DNA from: Nigerium massiliense
GTDB taxonomy: Bacteria > Actinomycetota > Actinomycetes > Propionibacteriales > Propionibacteriaceae
DNA length: 64,000 nt
Direction of reading: 5' to 3'
Assembly: GCF_000826085.1 (NCBI RefSeq)
Contig: NZ_CCYM01000001.1
Coordinates: 1 to 64,000 of the forward strand
The translations under genes were made by a program, and so were the position numbers. Position 1 is the stretch's first letter. Every line of letters begins with the position of its first letter. Below the pieces are notes generated by a model that worked only from the letters and a program-made list of their open reading frames with translations, searched no databases and had not been told where the DNA came from. Of the stretch, positions 1 to 16,140 are shown piece by piece.

Positions 1-40
1 GCCAGCGTTCGTCCTGAGCCAGGATCAAACTCTCCATCGA
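1..40 (-). rRNA. rrs: 16S rRNA, 5' end (partial)
   Basis: The reverse complement of the first 33 bases is the universal 16S 5' sequence (AGAGTTTGATCCTGGCTCAG at 14-33, followed by GACGAACGCTGGC). Aligning the A of AGAGTTTGATC to E. coli position 8 puts the mature 5' end near base 40. The gene runs off the left edge, so only about 40 nt are present. It is transcribed leftwards from the leader at 41-660. Confidence 0.97.
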
Positions 41-190
41 AAAAACAAAGAGCAAGACCATGACAAAAAACCAGAAAAACTGGCATCAATCACTAATCAA
101 TCACTCAAAGAAACCTGTAACCCAACCACAAAAGCCAGGCACGAGGCAACACACAAACTGACAAACAGTCTGTGCAAAAAATGGCATTGA

Positions 191-219
191 CTTATAGACA
201 CGCTGTTGAGTTCTCAAAC
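191..219 (-). promoter_or_regulatory. boxA-like antitermination element of the rRNA leader
   Basis: On the minus strand this reads GTTTGAGAACTCAACAGCGT followed by GTCTATAAG. The GTTTGAGAACTCAA core recurs in actinobacterial rRNA leaders (mycobacteria, streptomycetes), where it marks the Nus-factor boxA and processing region. Its position, downstream of all three promoters and about 150 nt before 16S, is the expected one. Confidence 0.8.
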
Positions 220-275
220 TTCCGAAGCACACCAAGCCGAGGAACTAATTCCTACCGCTCGGGGCGACTTGAATT

Positions 276-304
276 ACTTTATTGGAGCGAGATCGTCGAG
301 TCAA
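276..304 (-). promoter_or_regulatory. rRNA promoter, proximal (P3)
   Basis: On the minus strand the -35 is TTGACT (299-304) and the -10 is TAAAGT (276-281), with a 17-bp spacer. The sequence after the -10 (AATTCAAG) is almost the same as that after the middle promoter's -10 (AAGTCAAG). It is the promoter closest to boxA and 16S. Confidence 0.75.
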
Positions 305-457
305 ATCGAAGATTCTTTCTCCGTTCCGGCGTCACCGATTGGTCGAGCATCCGCCTTCACGACGTAATGTTCGCTTCTTCGATGAGTTGGGATCGGCGCC
401 GGATCGCGGTCGAACCGGTCTTACTCGGCTCGCCCGCCTCTTCCAGGCGCTTGACTT

Positions 458-486
458 ACTTTAGGAGGTTCGTCCCGCCAAATCAA
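458..486 (-). promoter_or_regulatory. rRNA promoter, middle (P2)
   Basis: On the minus strand the -35 is TTGATT (481-486) and the -10 is TAAAGT (458-463), with a 17-bp spacer. It shares its -10 hexamer and most of its discriminator with the proximal promoter, which suggests promoter duplication. Confidence 0.7.
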
Positions 487-630
487 ATCGACTGACTCCC
501 CTGCCCCGACCGCTTCCCCGTGGGCTCCACGAAGGCAAAACCTGCGCTTGAGCGTGTGAGGTGCTTGGTCGACCCCGGGTTCGTCCGGTCCGCTCTCGCG
601 CCCCGTCCGTGTCACCCGAAGGCTTAGAAG

Positions 631-659
631 ACACTACGCGGGTGACAGCCGGAAGTCAA
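631..659 (-). promoter_or_regulatory. rRNA promoter, distal (P1)
   Basis: On the minus strand the -35 is TTGACT (654-659) and the -10 is TAGTGT (631-636), with a 17-bp spacer. It lies only about 50 bp after the tyrS stop codon, so tyrS transcripts may also read into the rRNA operon unless terminated; I see no clear terminator between them. Confidence 0.7.
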
Positions 660-712
660 GGTGGACCGCCACGTTCCCGTCGGGACCCCGCGGGCCACGT
701 CCGCCTCGGAGC

Positions 713-1978
713 TCAGCGCTCCACCACCACGGCGCCCACGGTCTTCTTGCCCCGCCGCGTGACGACGTAACGACCGTGCAGCAGGTCTTCGGCCTGCAGG
801 GTCGCGTCGACGTCGGTCACCTTGTCGTTGTTGACGTAGGCGCCGCCCTCGGCGATGGCACGCCGAGCCGCCGACTTGCTGGCGACGACGCCCGACTCCG
901 TCAGCACGTCGACCACGAGGGGCAGCTCCTCCCCTGCGGTCACGACTGGCGCCTTGAGCTCCGTGCTCACCGCGGCCAACACATCGGGGGCGAGGTCGCG
1001 CAATTCGGAGCGTCCGAAGAGCGCATCGGCGGCCGCCTGTGCCGCGCGGCGTTGCTCTTCCCCGTGCACCAGGTCTGTGATGTCGTCGGCGAGAGCCCGC
1101 TGGGCAACCCGCAGGAACGGTTTCTCGGCTTGTTGCGCCGCGATGTCCTCGATCTCCTCGCGCGGGCGTTCGCTGAACACCTTCAGGTAGGACACGACCA
1201 TGGCGTCCTCGGCGTTCAGGAAGTACTGGTGGAACGCGTACGGCGATGTCATCGCCGGATCGAGCCACACGGTGCCCGACTCGGTCTTGCCGAACTTCGT
1301 CCCGTCCGCCTTGGTGAGCAGTGGCGTCGCCAACGCGTGCACATGCGCGCCTTCCGAACGCCGAATCAGATCCACGCCCGCGGTGATGTTGCCCCACTGG
1401 TCTGAACCGCCGGTCTGGAGCGTGACGCCGTGTCGGCGGTACAGCTCTCGGTAGTCGAGCGACTGCAGAAGCACGTAGCTGAATTCGGTGTAGGAGATGC
1501 CCGACTCGAGCCGGCTCTTGACCACCTCGCGGTCGAGCATGCGGTTCACCGAGAAGTGCTTGCCGATGTCGCGGAGGAAGTCCAGCGCGGAGATCTCGGC
1601 CGTCCAGTCGAGGTTGTTCACCAGCCTCGCGGCGTTCGGCCCCTCGAGGTCAATGAGCCGTCCGACCTGAGAGCGGATGCGCTCGACCCAGCCCGCGACG
1701 ACGTCCACGTCGTTCATGACACGTTCGCCCGCCTGCTTTGGGTCGCCGATGAGGCCCGTGGAGCCGCCGACCAGCAGGATCGGGCGGTGTCCAGCCCGCT
1801 GCAGCGCACGCTGCACCATGACCTGGACCAGGTTGCCCATGTGGATGGATGGCGCGGTGGGGTCGAAGCCCACATAGGAAGAGATCGGCCCCTCGTCCAG
1901 GTGGGCGCCCAGGGCGTCCAGGTCGGTCGAGTGGGCGATCAGCCCACGCCAGGAGAGTTCGTCGATCACTGCGTTCAC
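713..1978 (-). CDS. tyrS: tyrosine--tRNA ligase
   Basis: This is a class I aminoacyl-tRNA synthetase that charges tRNA-Tyr in the cytoplasm. The 421-aa product has the HIGH-equivalent HMGN at about residues 46-49, the bacterial TyrRS segment QTGGSDQWGN at about 188-197, and the KMSKS-equivalent KFGKT at about 228-232. A C-terminal S4-type RNA-binding domain follows (about 355-421). The length matches bacterial TyrRS of the short-KMSKS type. The start is GTG at 1978, with a TAGGGT hexamer 8 bases upstream that could give a leaderless or near-leaderless transcript. It follows argH by about 30 bp and is the last protein gene before the rRNA operon. Confidence 0.97.
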   Translation of the reverse strand: MNAVIDELSWRGLIAHSTDLDALGAHLDEGPISSYVGFDPTAPSIHMGNLVQVMVQRALQRAGHRPILLVGGSTGLIGDPKQAGERVMNDVDVVAGWVERIRSQVGRLIDLEGPNAARLVNNLDWTAEISALDFLRDIGKHFSVNRMLDREVVKSRLESGISYTEFSYVLLQSLDYRELYRRHGVTLQTGGSDQWGNITAGVDLIRRSEGAHVHALATPLLTKADGTKFGKTESGTVWLDPAMTSPYAFHQYFLNAEDAMVVSYLKVFSERPREEIEDIAAQQAEKPFLRVAQRALADDITDLVHGEEQRRAAQAAADALFGRSELRDLAPDVLAAVSTELKAPVVTAGEELPLVVDVLTESGVVASKSAARRAIAEGGAYVNNDKVTDVDATLQAEDLLHGRYVVTRRGKKTVGAVVVER

Positions 1979-1986
1979 GATGAGTC

Positions 1987-1992
1987 ACCCTA
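1987..1992 (-). promoter_or_regulatory. TAGGGT -10 box before tyrS
   Basis: TAGGGT on the minus strand ends 8 bases before the tyrS GTG start. This is one of eleven TANNNT hexamers found 6-8 bases before start codons in the window, an arrangement typical of leaderless actinobacterial genes. It would give tyrS its own promoter within the 30-bp argH-tyrS gap. Confidence 0.5.
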
Positions 1993-2008
1993 GCCGACCC
2001 CGGCCGGC

Positions 2009-3983
<1,975 letters not shown>

Positions 3984-3987
<4 letters not shown>

Positions 3988-5165
3988 CGCCCACCCTCGA
4001 CGAGGCCGGCGAAGGCGGCGACGAACGGCTCGAGCTCCTCGGCGGTGATCGTCAGCGGAGGCGCCAGCCGGATGACGGAGGGACGCGGCGCGTTGACGAT
4101 GAATCCCGCGTCCTGGGCGCGCTGCTGGACGTCCGGGGCGATCTCCTCGGCGAGGACGACGCCGCGCAGAAGGCCGCGACCGCGGACAGCGGACACCCCC
4201 GGGACGGTGGCCAGCTCATCGGCCAGCCAGTCGCCCACCTGCGCCGCGTGGCGGAGCAGCCCGTCACGCTCGATCACGTCCATCACGGTCAGGGCGACGC
4301 GCGCGGCCAGCGGATTGCCGCCGAACGTCGTGCCGTGCTGGCCCGGGGTCAGGAGCGTGCCGGCCTCGCCGAGCGCCACGCAGGCACCGATCGGGAAGCC
4401 GCCGCCGAGGCCCTTCGCGGACGTCACCAGGTCGGGCGTCACCCCTTCGGCGTGGTGCGCGAACCACTCGCCGGTGCGGCCCATGCCCGACTGCACCTCG
4501 TCGAGCCAGAGCAGGGCGCCGGCCTTCGCGGTGATCTCGCGGGCGGCCGACAGGTAACCCTGCGGGGGCTCGACGACGCCGTTCTCGCCCTGGATCGGCT
4601 CCAGGACGACCGCGGCGACCGTGTCATCGACCGCGGCGGCCAGGGCGTCCGCGTCGCCGTACGGGACGAACGTGACGTCGCCGGGCAGCGGGTCGAAGGG
4701 CTCGCGGTAGGCGGCCTTGTGCGTCAGCGCCAGCGAGCCCATCGTGCGGCCGTGGAAGGAGCCCTCGGCGGCGACCATGCGGGTGCGTCCCGTCCGGCGG
4801 GCGATCTTGAACCCCGCCTCGTTCGCCTCGCTGCCGGAGTTGGCCAGGAAGACCCGCGTCTCGACGTCCGCCGAGCCCTTCACCAGCGCCCCGAGACGCT
4901 CGCCGAGCTCGATCTGCGGGACCGTCGTGAAGAAGTTCGACGTGTGCATCAGCTTGCCGGCTTGGTCGGCGATGGCCGCGACCAGGTCCGGATGTGCGTA
5001 GCCGAGGGAGTTGACGGCGATGCCGCCCAGCAGGTCGAGGTAGCGGCGCCCGTCCACGTCGTAGACGTAGACGCCCTCGCCGCGGTCCAACACGAGCTTC
5101 GGCGTGCCGAACGTGTTGATGAAGGAGGCGCCGTAGCGCGCCAGGTAGTCCGCGGACGCGGTCAT
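3984..5165 (-). CDS. argD: acetylornithine aminotransferase
   Basis: This is a PLP-dependent class III aminotransferase that converts N-acetylglutamate semialdehyde to N2-acetylornithine. The 393-aa product shows NSGSEANE (about 109-116), [10 protein letters not shown] (about 221-230) and the PLP-binding lysine K251 in [13 protein letters not shown] at 5165 is chosen because it overlaps the argB stop (ATGA) and gives the normal start [13 protein letters not shown] longer in-frame extension upstream is only the shadow of argB. It may also act on succinyl-diaminopimelate in the lysine pathway, as family members often do. Confidence 0.96.
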
Positions 5166-6060
5166 GCGATCACCGCCGTTCCCAGACCGTCGTCGGTCAC
5201 CATCTCGAGCAGGAGGGCGTGCGGGTCGCGGCCGTCCAGCACGGTCGCCTGGGACACCCCGCCGCGGACGGCGCGCAGGCACGCCTCCATCTTCGGCACC
5301 ATGCCCGAGGCCAGGCTGGGCAGCAACTCGGCGAGCTCGTCGGCGTGGATCATGCGGATGACGTCCTCGCTGTTGGGCCAATCGGCGTACAGGCCTGCCA
5401 CGTCGGTGAGCACGATGAACCGCTCGGCACCCAGCGCCACGGCCAGGGCACCCGCGGCGGTGTCCGCGTTCACGTTGAAGATCTCGCCGTCCTCGTCGGG
5501 GGCGACGGTCGCGACGACCGGGATGCGGCCGGCGTTGACCAGGTCGAGCACGGCGTCGGGGTTGACGTGGACCACGTCTCCCACCTGGCCGAGGTCGAGG
5601 TGCTCACCGTCGACGACGAGGTCGCGGCGCTGCGCGGTGAACAGGCCGGCGTCCTCACCCGAGAGGCCCACCGCGAGCGGGCCGTGGGCGTTCAGCAGGC
5701 CGACGAGCTCGCGTCCCACCTGGCCGACGAGCACCATGCGGACCACGTCCATGGCCTCGGGCGTCGTGACACGCAGGCCGGCGCGGAACTCCGAGTCGAT
5801 GTCGAGCCGCTTCAGCATGTGCGAGATCTGCGGGCCGCCCCCGTGCACGACGATCGGGCGGACGCCGATGCGGCGCAGGAAGACGATGTCCTCGACGAAC
5901 GCGCGCTTGAGTTCGTCGTTGATCATGGCGTTGCCGCCGTACTTGATCACCATGATGCTGCCGGCGTAGCGCTCCAGCCAGGGCAACGCCTCGATGAGCG
6001 TGGCTGCCTTGGCCAGCTGTTCCGCCTTCGCGGTGCTGTGCATTTTCGCTGTGTGGGTGG

Positions 6061-6064
<4 letters not shown>
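5162..6064 (-). CDS. argB: acetylglutamate kinase
   Basis: ArgB phosphorylates N-acetylglutamate. The 300-aa amino-acid-kinase-fold product has the nucleotide-binding KYGGNAM (41-47) and the substrate-binding HGGGPQI (74-80). An N-terminal helix of about 30 residues precedes the kinase fold, a feature of hexameric, arginine-inhibited NAGKs, so feedback inhibition is likely. That is inferred from the family rather than from a diagnostic residue. ATG at 6064 overlaps the argJ stop (ATGA). Confidence 0.96.
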
Positions 6065-10890
<4,826 letters not shown>

Positions 10891-10918
10891 CGGCGCCCCT
10901 CCTCGTGCCGACGGCGCG

Positions 10919-13450
10919 TCACGCGCTGCGCAGGACGGCGCCGAACCGGTCGGACGCCGCCTTCACCGCGGCGTCGCGCGCAGCGGTGACCTCGGCCTCC
11001 TTCAGCGTGCGATCGGGCGCGCGGAAGCGCAGCGCGAACGCGACGGACTTCTTCCCCTCGGGCACCGGCGCGCCGGTGTAGATGTCGAAGACCATGACCG
11101 CCTCGAGCAGGTTCCCGGCCCCCTCGCTGACAGCCTGGGCCAGGCTCGCCACGGGCACGGACGCGTCGACGATCAGCGCGATGTCCTCCTTCGCGACCGG
11201 GAACCCGGACACGGGGGCGATCGAGCCGCGCCCGGCGAACAGCGACACCAACAGGTCGAGGTCGAGCTCCGCCGCGGCCGTGCGCTCGGGCAGGCCGAAG
11301 GCCGCGACGACCCGCGGGTGCAGCTCGCCGGCATACCCCACGACCGTGCCCCCGACGCTCAGGCGGGCGCACCGCCCCGGGTGCCAGGGCATCTGGTCGG
11401 CGGCCGTGCGGGTGAGTTGCAGGCCCAGGGCATCGGCCGCGAGGTCGGCGAACGCCAGCGCGACGCGCCAGTCGGCGGACACCGTGCGGCCGCTCCAGCC
11501 GCCGGTGACCCAGTCACCGGTCAGGACGACCGCCAGATGCCGCGGCTGGTCGGGCAGCGCCTCCTCGATCGCGGCGAGCTCCTCGTCGGAGGGGCGGCGC
11601 TCAACGCCCGGAAGCGGGGCGGCCTCCCGGCTCTTCGCCTCGAAGACGCGACCCGCCTCGTAGAGGGCGAGGTCGTCGTTGCCCCGCGACACGTTGCGGT
11701 GGACGGCCGCGAACAGGCCGGGCAGCAGCGACCGGCGCAGCAGCGGCGCGGTCTCGGCGAGCGGGTTGGCCAGCCGCACGGAGCGGTCGTCGGACGGCAG
11801 GCCGAGCTTGGCGCGTTCCTCGTCCGACGAGAACGGGAACGACAGCACCTCGCTGAAGCCGTTGGCTGCCAGCGCCCGGTTCAGGGCGCGGCGCAGCGTC
11901 TGCTCGGACGTGTAGCCGTGCCCGGTCGGCGCCATGGGGACGACCGACGGCAGGTGCTCCAGCCCGACCTTGGTGCCGACCTCCTCGACGTAGTCGTAGG
12001 GGTCACGCAGGTCGGGGCGCCACGTCGGCGGCTGCAGGGCGAGCGCGTCTCCGTCCACCGTGACCTCGACGCCGCTGCGGCGCAGGATCTCGACGACCCG
12101 CTCGGCGCTGACGTCCATGCCGAGGATGCGGGCGGGCAGCCCGGCGTCCATGCGGCCGGACGGCAGGGCATGCACCTCGCCGGCCACGGTCTCCTCGGCC
12201 GCGATCGTGCCGCCGGCCAGGGTCACGAGCAGGTCGGCGACCCGGTGCGCGGCGGCGTAGGCCGCGCCCTGGTCGACCGTGCGCTCGAACCGCCGGGACG
12301 CCTCGCTGGACAGCTTGTGCCGGCGCGACGTGCGCGCGATCGTGACGGGGTCGAAGCTCGCCGCCTCGATGACGATCGAGGTTGTGTCCTCGCGCAGCTC
12401 GGTCGCCTCGCCGCCCATCACGCCCGCCAGGCCGATGGCGCCGGAGTCGTCCGCGATCACCAGGTCGGCCGGGTCGAGCGCGCGCTCGACGCCGTCGAGG
12501 GTCACGAGTTTCTCCCCCTCGTCGGCCTGCCGCACCACGATGGGCCCGGTCAAGGCGTCGGCGTCGTAGCAGTGGTTGGGCTGCCCGGTCTCGAGCATCA
12601 CGTAGTTGGAGATGTCGACGCTGAGCGCGATCGGCCGCATCCCGGCGGCGACCAGCCTCCGGGTCATCCAGGACGGGGTCTGCGCGTCCGGATCGACGCC
12701 GGTGACGGTGAGCGCGACGAACAGCGGGCACCCGGGCGTCTCCAGGCGCACGGGGTAGCCCGAGCTGGTCGGCGCCGGGGTCACCAGCGCGACCGGGTCG
12801 GTGAAAGCGACGTCGAGCGCCTGCGCGGCCTCGCGCGCCAGCCCGCGGATGGACAGGCAGTAGCCCATGTCGGTGGTGACCGGCATGTCCAAGACGTCGT
12901 CGCGGACGCCCAAGGCGTCCAGCGCGTCGACGCCCAGCGTCCAGGGACGGCCGGCGTCGTCGGTGTCGCCGAGCACCATGATGCCGCTGTGGTCGTCTCC
13001 GATCCCCAACTCGTCCTCGGCGCAGATCATGCCGTCGGAGACGTGGCCGTAGGTCTTGCGCGACGCGATCGCGAAACCGCCGGGCAGCGTCGTGCCGGGC
13101 AGCGCGACCACCACGTGGTCGCCGGGCGCGAAGTTGGACGCGCCGCAGACGATGCCGCGCACGTTCGGAGCCGGGGTCTCGCCCTCGCGCAGCGGCTCCG
13201 GCGCCTTCTCGGGCGCGTGCTCGGCGCCGCAGTCGACGTGGCACCACCGGATGGTCTTGCCGTTCTTCTGCGGCTCCTCGACGAAGTCGACGACGCGTCC
13301 GATGACGAGCGGGCCGGAGATCTCGCCGCCGACGCTGTCGACGGCCTCGACCTCGAGCCCGGCACCGATCAGGGCGTCGCCGAGCTGCCAGCCGGTCAGC
13401 CCCGCGGGCAGCGCGGCGTGCTCGGAAATCCAACTCATCGGCGCCCTCAT
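10919..13450 (-). CDS. pheT: phenylalanine--tRNA ligase beta subunit
   Basis: This is the beta chain of the (alpha-beta)2 PheRS. The 843-aa product has an N-terminal tRNA-binding OB domain (about 40-155), B3/B4 editing and B5 domains in the middle, and a C-terminal anticodon-binding FDX-ACB domain (about 750-843, including the terminal DRFGAVLRSA). ATG at 13450 overlaps the pheS stop (ATGA) and has GGGGGAGG upstream; an internal ATG at 13438 is a weaker alternative. Longer readings upstream are shadows of pheS. Confidence 0.97.
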   Translation of the reverse strand: MRAPMSWISEHAALPAGLTGWQLGDALIGAGLEVEAVDSVGGEISGPLVIGRVVDFVEEPQKNGKTIRWCHVDCGAEHAPEKAPEPLREGETPAPNVRGIVCGASNFAPGDHVVVALPGTTLPGGFAIASRKTYGHVSDGMICAEDELGIGDDHSGIMVLGDTDDAGRPWTLGVDALDALGVRDDVLDMPVTTDMGYCLSIRGLAREAAQALDVAFTDPVALVTPAPTSSGYPVRLETPGCPLFVALTVTGVDPDAQTPSWMTRRLVAAGMRPIALSVDISNYVMLETGQPNHCYDADALTGPIVVRQADEGEKLVTLDGVERALDPADLVIADDSGAIGLAGVMGGEATELREDTTSIVIEAASFDPVTIARTSRRHKLSSEASRRFERTVDQGAAYAAAHRVADLLVTLAGGTIAAEETVAGEVHALPSGRMDAGLPARILGMDVSAERVVEILRRSGVEVTVDGDALALQPPTWRPDLRDPYDYVEEVGTKVGLEHLPSVVPMAPTGHGYTSEQTLRRALNRALAANGFSEVLSFPFSSDEERAKLGLPSDDRSVRLANPLAETAPLLRRSLLPGLFAAVHRNVSRGNDDLALYEAGRVFEAKSREAAPLPGVERRPSDEELAAIEEALPDQPRHLAVVLTGDWVTGGWSGRTVSADWRVALAFADLAADALGLQLTRTAADQMPWHPGRCARLSVGGTVVGYAGELHPRVVAAFGLPERTAAAELDLDLLVSLFAGRGSIAPVSGFPVAKEDIALIVDASVPVASLAQAVSEGAGNLLEAVMVFDIYTGAPVPEGKKSVAFALRFRAPDRTLKEAEVTAARDAAVKAASDRFGAVLRSA

Positions 13451-14556
13451 CGCGCCTCCCCCTTCAACGAACGGCTGAACCGGATGTCGCCCTCGACCAT
13501 GTCGCGCATGTCCGCGGCGTTGTTGCGGAACATCAGCGTGCGCTCGATGCCCATGCCGAACGCGAAGCCCGAGTAGACGTCCGGGTCGACGCCGGCGGCG
13601 GCGAGCACCCGCGGGTTGACGACCCCGCAGCCACCCCACTCGATCCAGCCCTCCGAGCGGCACGTCCTGCAAGGCCGCTCGGGGTTACCCACGGACTCCC
13701 CGTGGCAGACGAAGCATTCCAGGTCCATCTCGGCGCTCGGCTCGGTGAACGGGAAGTAGTTCGGACGCAACCGGGTACGGATGTCGCCGAACATCGACGT
13801 CGCCAGGTGGTCGAGGGTGCCCTTCAGGTTCGCCATCGTGATGCCCTTGTCGACACAGAGCCCCTCGATCTGGTGGAAGACAGGCACGTGCGTCGCGTCG
13901 AACTCGTCGGCCCGGTACACCTTGCCGGGGCACACGACGTAGACCGGTAGCGGGCGGTCCAGCAACGAGCGGATCTGCACCGGCGAGGTGTGGGTGCGCA
14001 ACAGCTGGTGGTTCTCGATCGGGTCGACGAACAGGGTGTCCGTGGTGCCGCGTGCCGGATGGTCGGCGTGGATGTTCAGCGCGTCGAAGTTGAGCCATTC
14101 GGCCTCGACCTCGGGGCCCTCGGCGATCTCCCAGCCCATCGCGACGAACACGTCGCTCATCAGGTCGATCAGGCCGGTGATCGGGTGGATCGCACCCGCC
14201 GGGTGCAGGTCCATGGGCAGCGTCACGTCGACGGCCTCGGCGACCAGTCGCTGGTCGAGCTCGGCGGCCGAGACGACCTCCTGCCGTGCGGCCAGCGCCT
14301 GGTTGACGCGGCCTCGGGCCTGGCCGATGCGGCGTCCGGTCTCCTTGCGCGCCTGCGGGGGCAGGGCGCCGATCTCCCGGTTGGCCAGCGCCAGCGGGGA
14401 CTTTTCGCCGGTGTGCGCCGCGCGCGCCGCCTTCAGCTCCGCGACGCTGCCGGCCGCCTCGAAGGCGGCCAGCGCGTCCGCGACCATCTCCTCGACGGCC
14501 TCCTCGCTCAGGACGGCGACCTGCTTGGGGTCGTAGTTGTCTCCACGCCCGCTCAT
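13447..14556 (-). CDS. pheS: phenylalanine--tRNA ligase alpha subunit
   Basis: This is the catalytic class II subunit of PheRS. The 369-aa product starts with a coiled-coil tRNA-binding arm (about 15-100). The class II core follows, including HPARGTTDTL, FHQIEGLCVD and motif 3 GMGIERTLMF near the C terminus. ATG at 14556 is chosen because AGAGGAG lies 6 bases upstream; an in-frame upstream ATG has no such site. It is coupled to pheT. The 60-bp gap to the upstream methyltransferase gene holds no T-box or leader peptide that I can recognise. Confidence 0.97.
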   Translation of the reverse strand: MSGRGDNYDPKQVAVLSEEAVEEMVADALAAFEAAGSVAELKAARAAHTGEKSPLALANREIGALPPQARKETGRRIGQARGRVNQALAARQEVVSAAELDQRLVAEAVDVTLPMDLHPAGAIHPITGLIDLMSDVFVAMGWEIAEGPEVEAEWLNFDALNIHADHPARGTTDTLFVDPIENHQLLRTHTSPVQIRSLLDRPLPVYVVCPGKVYRADEFDATHVPVFHQIEGLCVDKGITMANLKGTLDHLATSMFGDIRTRLRPNYFPFTEPSAEMDLECFVCHGESVGNPERPCRTCRSEGWIEWGGCGVVNPRVLAAAGVDPDVYSGFAFGMGIERTLMFRNNAADMRDMVEGDIRFSRSLKGEAR

Positions 14557-14616
14557 TGGGCTCCTCTTCTTTGCTTCTGGGTTCGTCACGCGGGACGGCT
14601 CAGGCCGCCCGCGGGC

Positions 14617-15597
14617 TCAGGCCTCCGGCGACGCGGGCGAGGCGAACTCGACCCGGCCGACGGACCGGACGTCCGACTGCGCCGGCGTCGGTGCGCTGTG
14701 ACCGGACGCCGCCCCGCGGTTGCCGTTGTCGCCGCCGGATTCCGAGCGCTGCGCGCTCGCCGACGCGTACAGGCAGATCGCGGCCGCGGTCGCCAGGTTC
14801 AGGCTCTCGGCCTGCCCGTAGATCGGGACGGCGACGGTCTCGTCCGACAGCTCCAGGCTCTCCGAGGGCAGCCCCCAGGCCTCGTTGCCCATCACCCACG
14901 CGGTGGGGCGCTCGAGGTCGGACGCGATGTCGGTCAGGTCGACGCCGGCGTCGCCGTCGGTGGCGAGGATCTGCATTCCCGCGGCGCGGCACGCCTCGAT
15001 CGCCGTCTCCAGCTCGGCGCCCACCACGATCGGCAGATGGAAGATGCTGCCCACGGAGGCGCGGACGACCTTGGGGTTGTAGACCTCGACGGAGTCGGAG
15101 CTGAGGATCACCGCGTCCGCACCGAAGGCGTCCGCGCACCGGATGACCGTGCCCGCGTTGCCGGGGTCGCGGATCTGGGCGCAGATGACGACCAGCGAGA
15201 CGTCCTTGCGGGCGTGCTTCTTCTTCTCCTTGGCCGGGTTCTTGCGCTTGGTGCCCATCAGCTCGGAGAGCGAAATGTCGATGTTGTGCGCGACCGCGAC
15301 GACGCCCTGGGGCGTGATCGTGTCGGAGATCGTCGCGAGGTTCTGCTCGCTGACGCCGTACACCGGCACTTGGCAGGCGCGGGCCAGGTTGAGGATGTCG
15401 AGGTTGTCGTGGACGTTCGCCCAGCGCAGGAACAGCGACTCGACCACGCCTTCGGCCTTCAGCGCCTCGCGCACCGCCTGGCGTCCCTCGACCAAGAAGC
15501 GGCCGAGCGACTTGCGGTCTTTGCGGCGCACCAGCCGGCGCGCTTCGCGCATGACGGCCTGCGACGGCTCGTCGAGCTGGATGCGTTCCTCGGTCAT
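14617..15597 (-). CDS. SpoU/TrmH-family RNA 2'-O-methyltransferase
   Basis: The 326-aa SPOUT-class methyltransferase is the type normally found next to infC-rpmI-rplT and pheST. It has an N-terminal substrate-binding domain (about 10-95), then motif 1 (DPGNAGTVIRCADAFG), motif 2 (MGNEAWGL) and motif 3 (PIYGQAESLNLATAAA), which form the trefoil-knot SAM site. A poorly conserved, probably disordered tail of about 50 residues follows. The target base in rRNA or tRNA cannot be told from sequence. ATG at 15597 has GGAGGAG upstream. It begins about 80 bp after the rplT terminator, so it probably has its own promoter or depends on read-through. Confidence 0.9.
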   Translation of the reverse strand: MTEERIQLDEPSQAVMREARRLVRRKDRKSLGRFLVEGRQAVREALKAEGVVESLFLRWANVHDNLDILNLARACQVPVYGVSEQNLATISDTITPQGVVAVAHNIDISLSELMGTKRKNPAKEKKKHARKDVSLVVICAQIRDPGNAGTVIRCADAFGADAVILSSDSVEVYNPKVVRASVGSIFHLPIVVGAELETAIEACRAAGMQILATDGDAGVDLTDIASDLERPTAWVMGNEAWGLPSESLELSDETVAVPIYGQAESLNLATAAAICLYASASAQRSESGGDNGNRGAASGHSAPTPAQSDVRSVGRVEFASPASPEA

Positions 15598-15674
15598 CGC
15601 TCCTCCATTCTCATCCCGACCAGCTTCCCACACGTTGAGCGACCGGCCGGACACACCTCGGGTTGCGAAACGAA

Positions 15675-15715
15675 GCGCGGCGCCCCGGGAGCCGAACTCT
15701 CCGGGAGCGCCGCGC
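15675..15715 (-). terminator. terminator after infC-rpmI-rplT
   Basis: GCGCGGCGC (15675-15683) pairs with GCGCCGCGC (15707-15715), with further pairing of CCCGGGAG and CTCCGGG inside. On the minus strand it is followed by a T-rich stretch (TTCGTTTCG). It lies just downstream of the rplT stop at 15737. Confidence 0.65.
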
Positions 15716-15736
15716 GACGTGATGCGGGGGTTGCGG

Positions 15737-16105
15737 TCAGGCGGCGTTCGCCGGGGCGGCCGCCTTCGCGGCCTCGACCAGAGCGGAGAACGCCGTCGGG
15801 TCGGAGACGGCCAGCTCGGCCAGCATCTTGCGGTCGACCTCGATGCCGGCGGCCTTCAGACCGGCGATGAACCGGTTGTAGGTCATGCCCTCGGCGCGAG
15901 CCGCGGCGTTGATCCGCTGGATCCACAGCGAGCGGAAGTCGCCCTTGCGGTCCTTGCGGTGGGCGTAGTTGTACGTGTAGCTGTGGAGCAGCTGCTCCTT
16001 GGCCTTGCGGTACAGGCGGGACCGCTGGCCGCGGTAGCCGGACGCCTGCTCCAAGACCTCGCGGCGCTTCTTCGCCGCGTTCACTGCGCGCTTGACGCGT
16101 GCCAT
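15737..16105 (-). CDS. rplT: 50S ribosomal protein L20
   Basis: L20 is an early-assembly 23S rRNA-binding protein. The 122-aa product shows the typical basic N-terminal helix ([25 protein letters not shown]), the [17 protein letters not shown] segment and a globular C terminus. An Ala-rich tail ends the protein. It is third in the infC-rpmI-rplT operon. In several bacteria L20 represses this operon by binding its mRNA; whether that occurs here is unknown. Confidence 0.97.
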   Translation of the reverse strand: MARVKRAVNAAKKRREVLEQASGYRGQRSRLYRKAKEQLLHSYTYNYAHRKDRKGDFRSLWIQRINAAARAEGMTYNRFIAGLKAAGIEVDRKMLAELAVSDPTAFSALVEAAKAAAPANAA

Positions 16106-16140
16106 CTGTTACTCCTTCGTCGTCGTTCGTCGGCTCGCGC

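Larger units (their letters stand above)
41..712 (-). other. rRNA operon leader and promoter region, no protein gene
   Basis: This 670-base stretch between 16S and tyrS has no credible coding sequence. Bases 41-190 are strikingly A+T-rich for this genome and make up the transcribed spacer next to 16S. A boxA-like element lies at 191-219. Three sigma70-type promoters, each with an exact 17-bp spacer, lie at 276-304, 458-486 and 631-659. A short dyad (GGAACTAATTCC, 241-252) lies between the last promoter and boxA. The short reading frames here use no recognisable domains and overlap the promoter elements. Confidence 0.85.
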
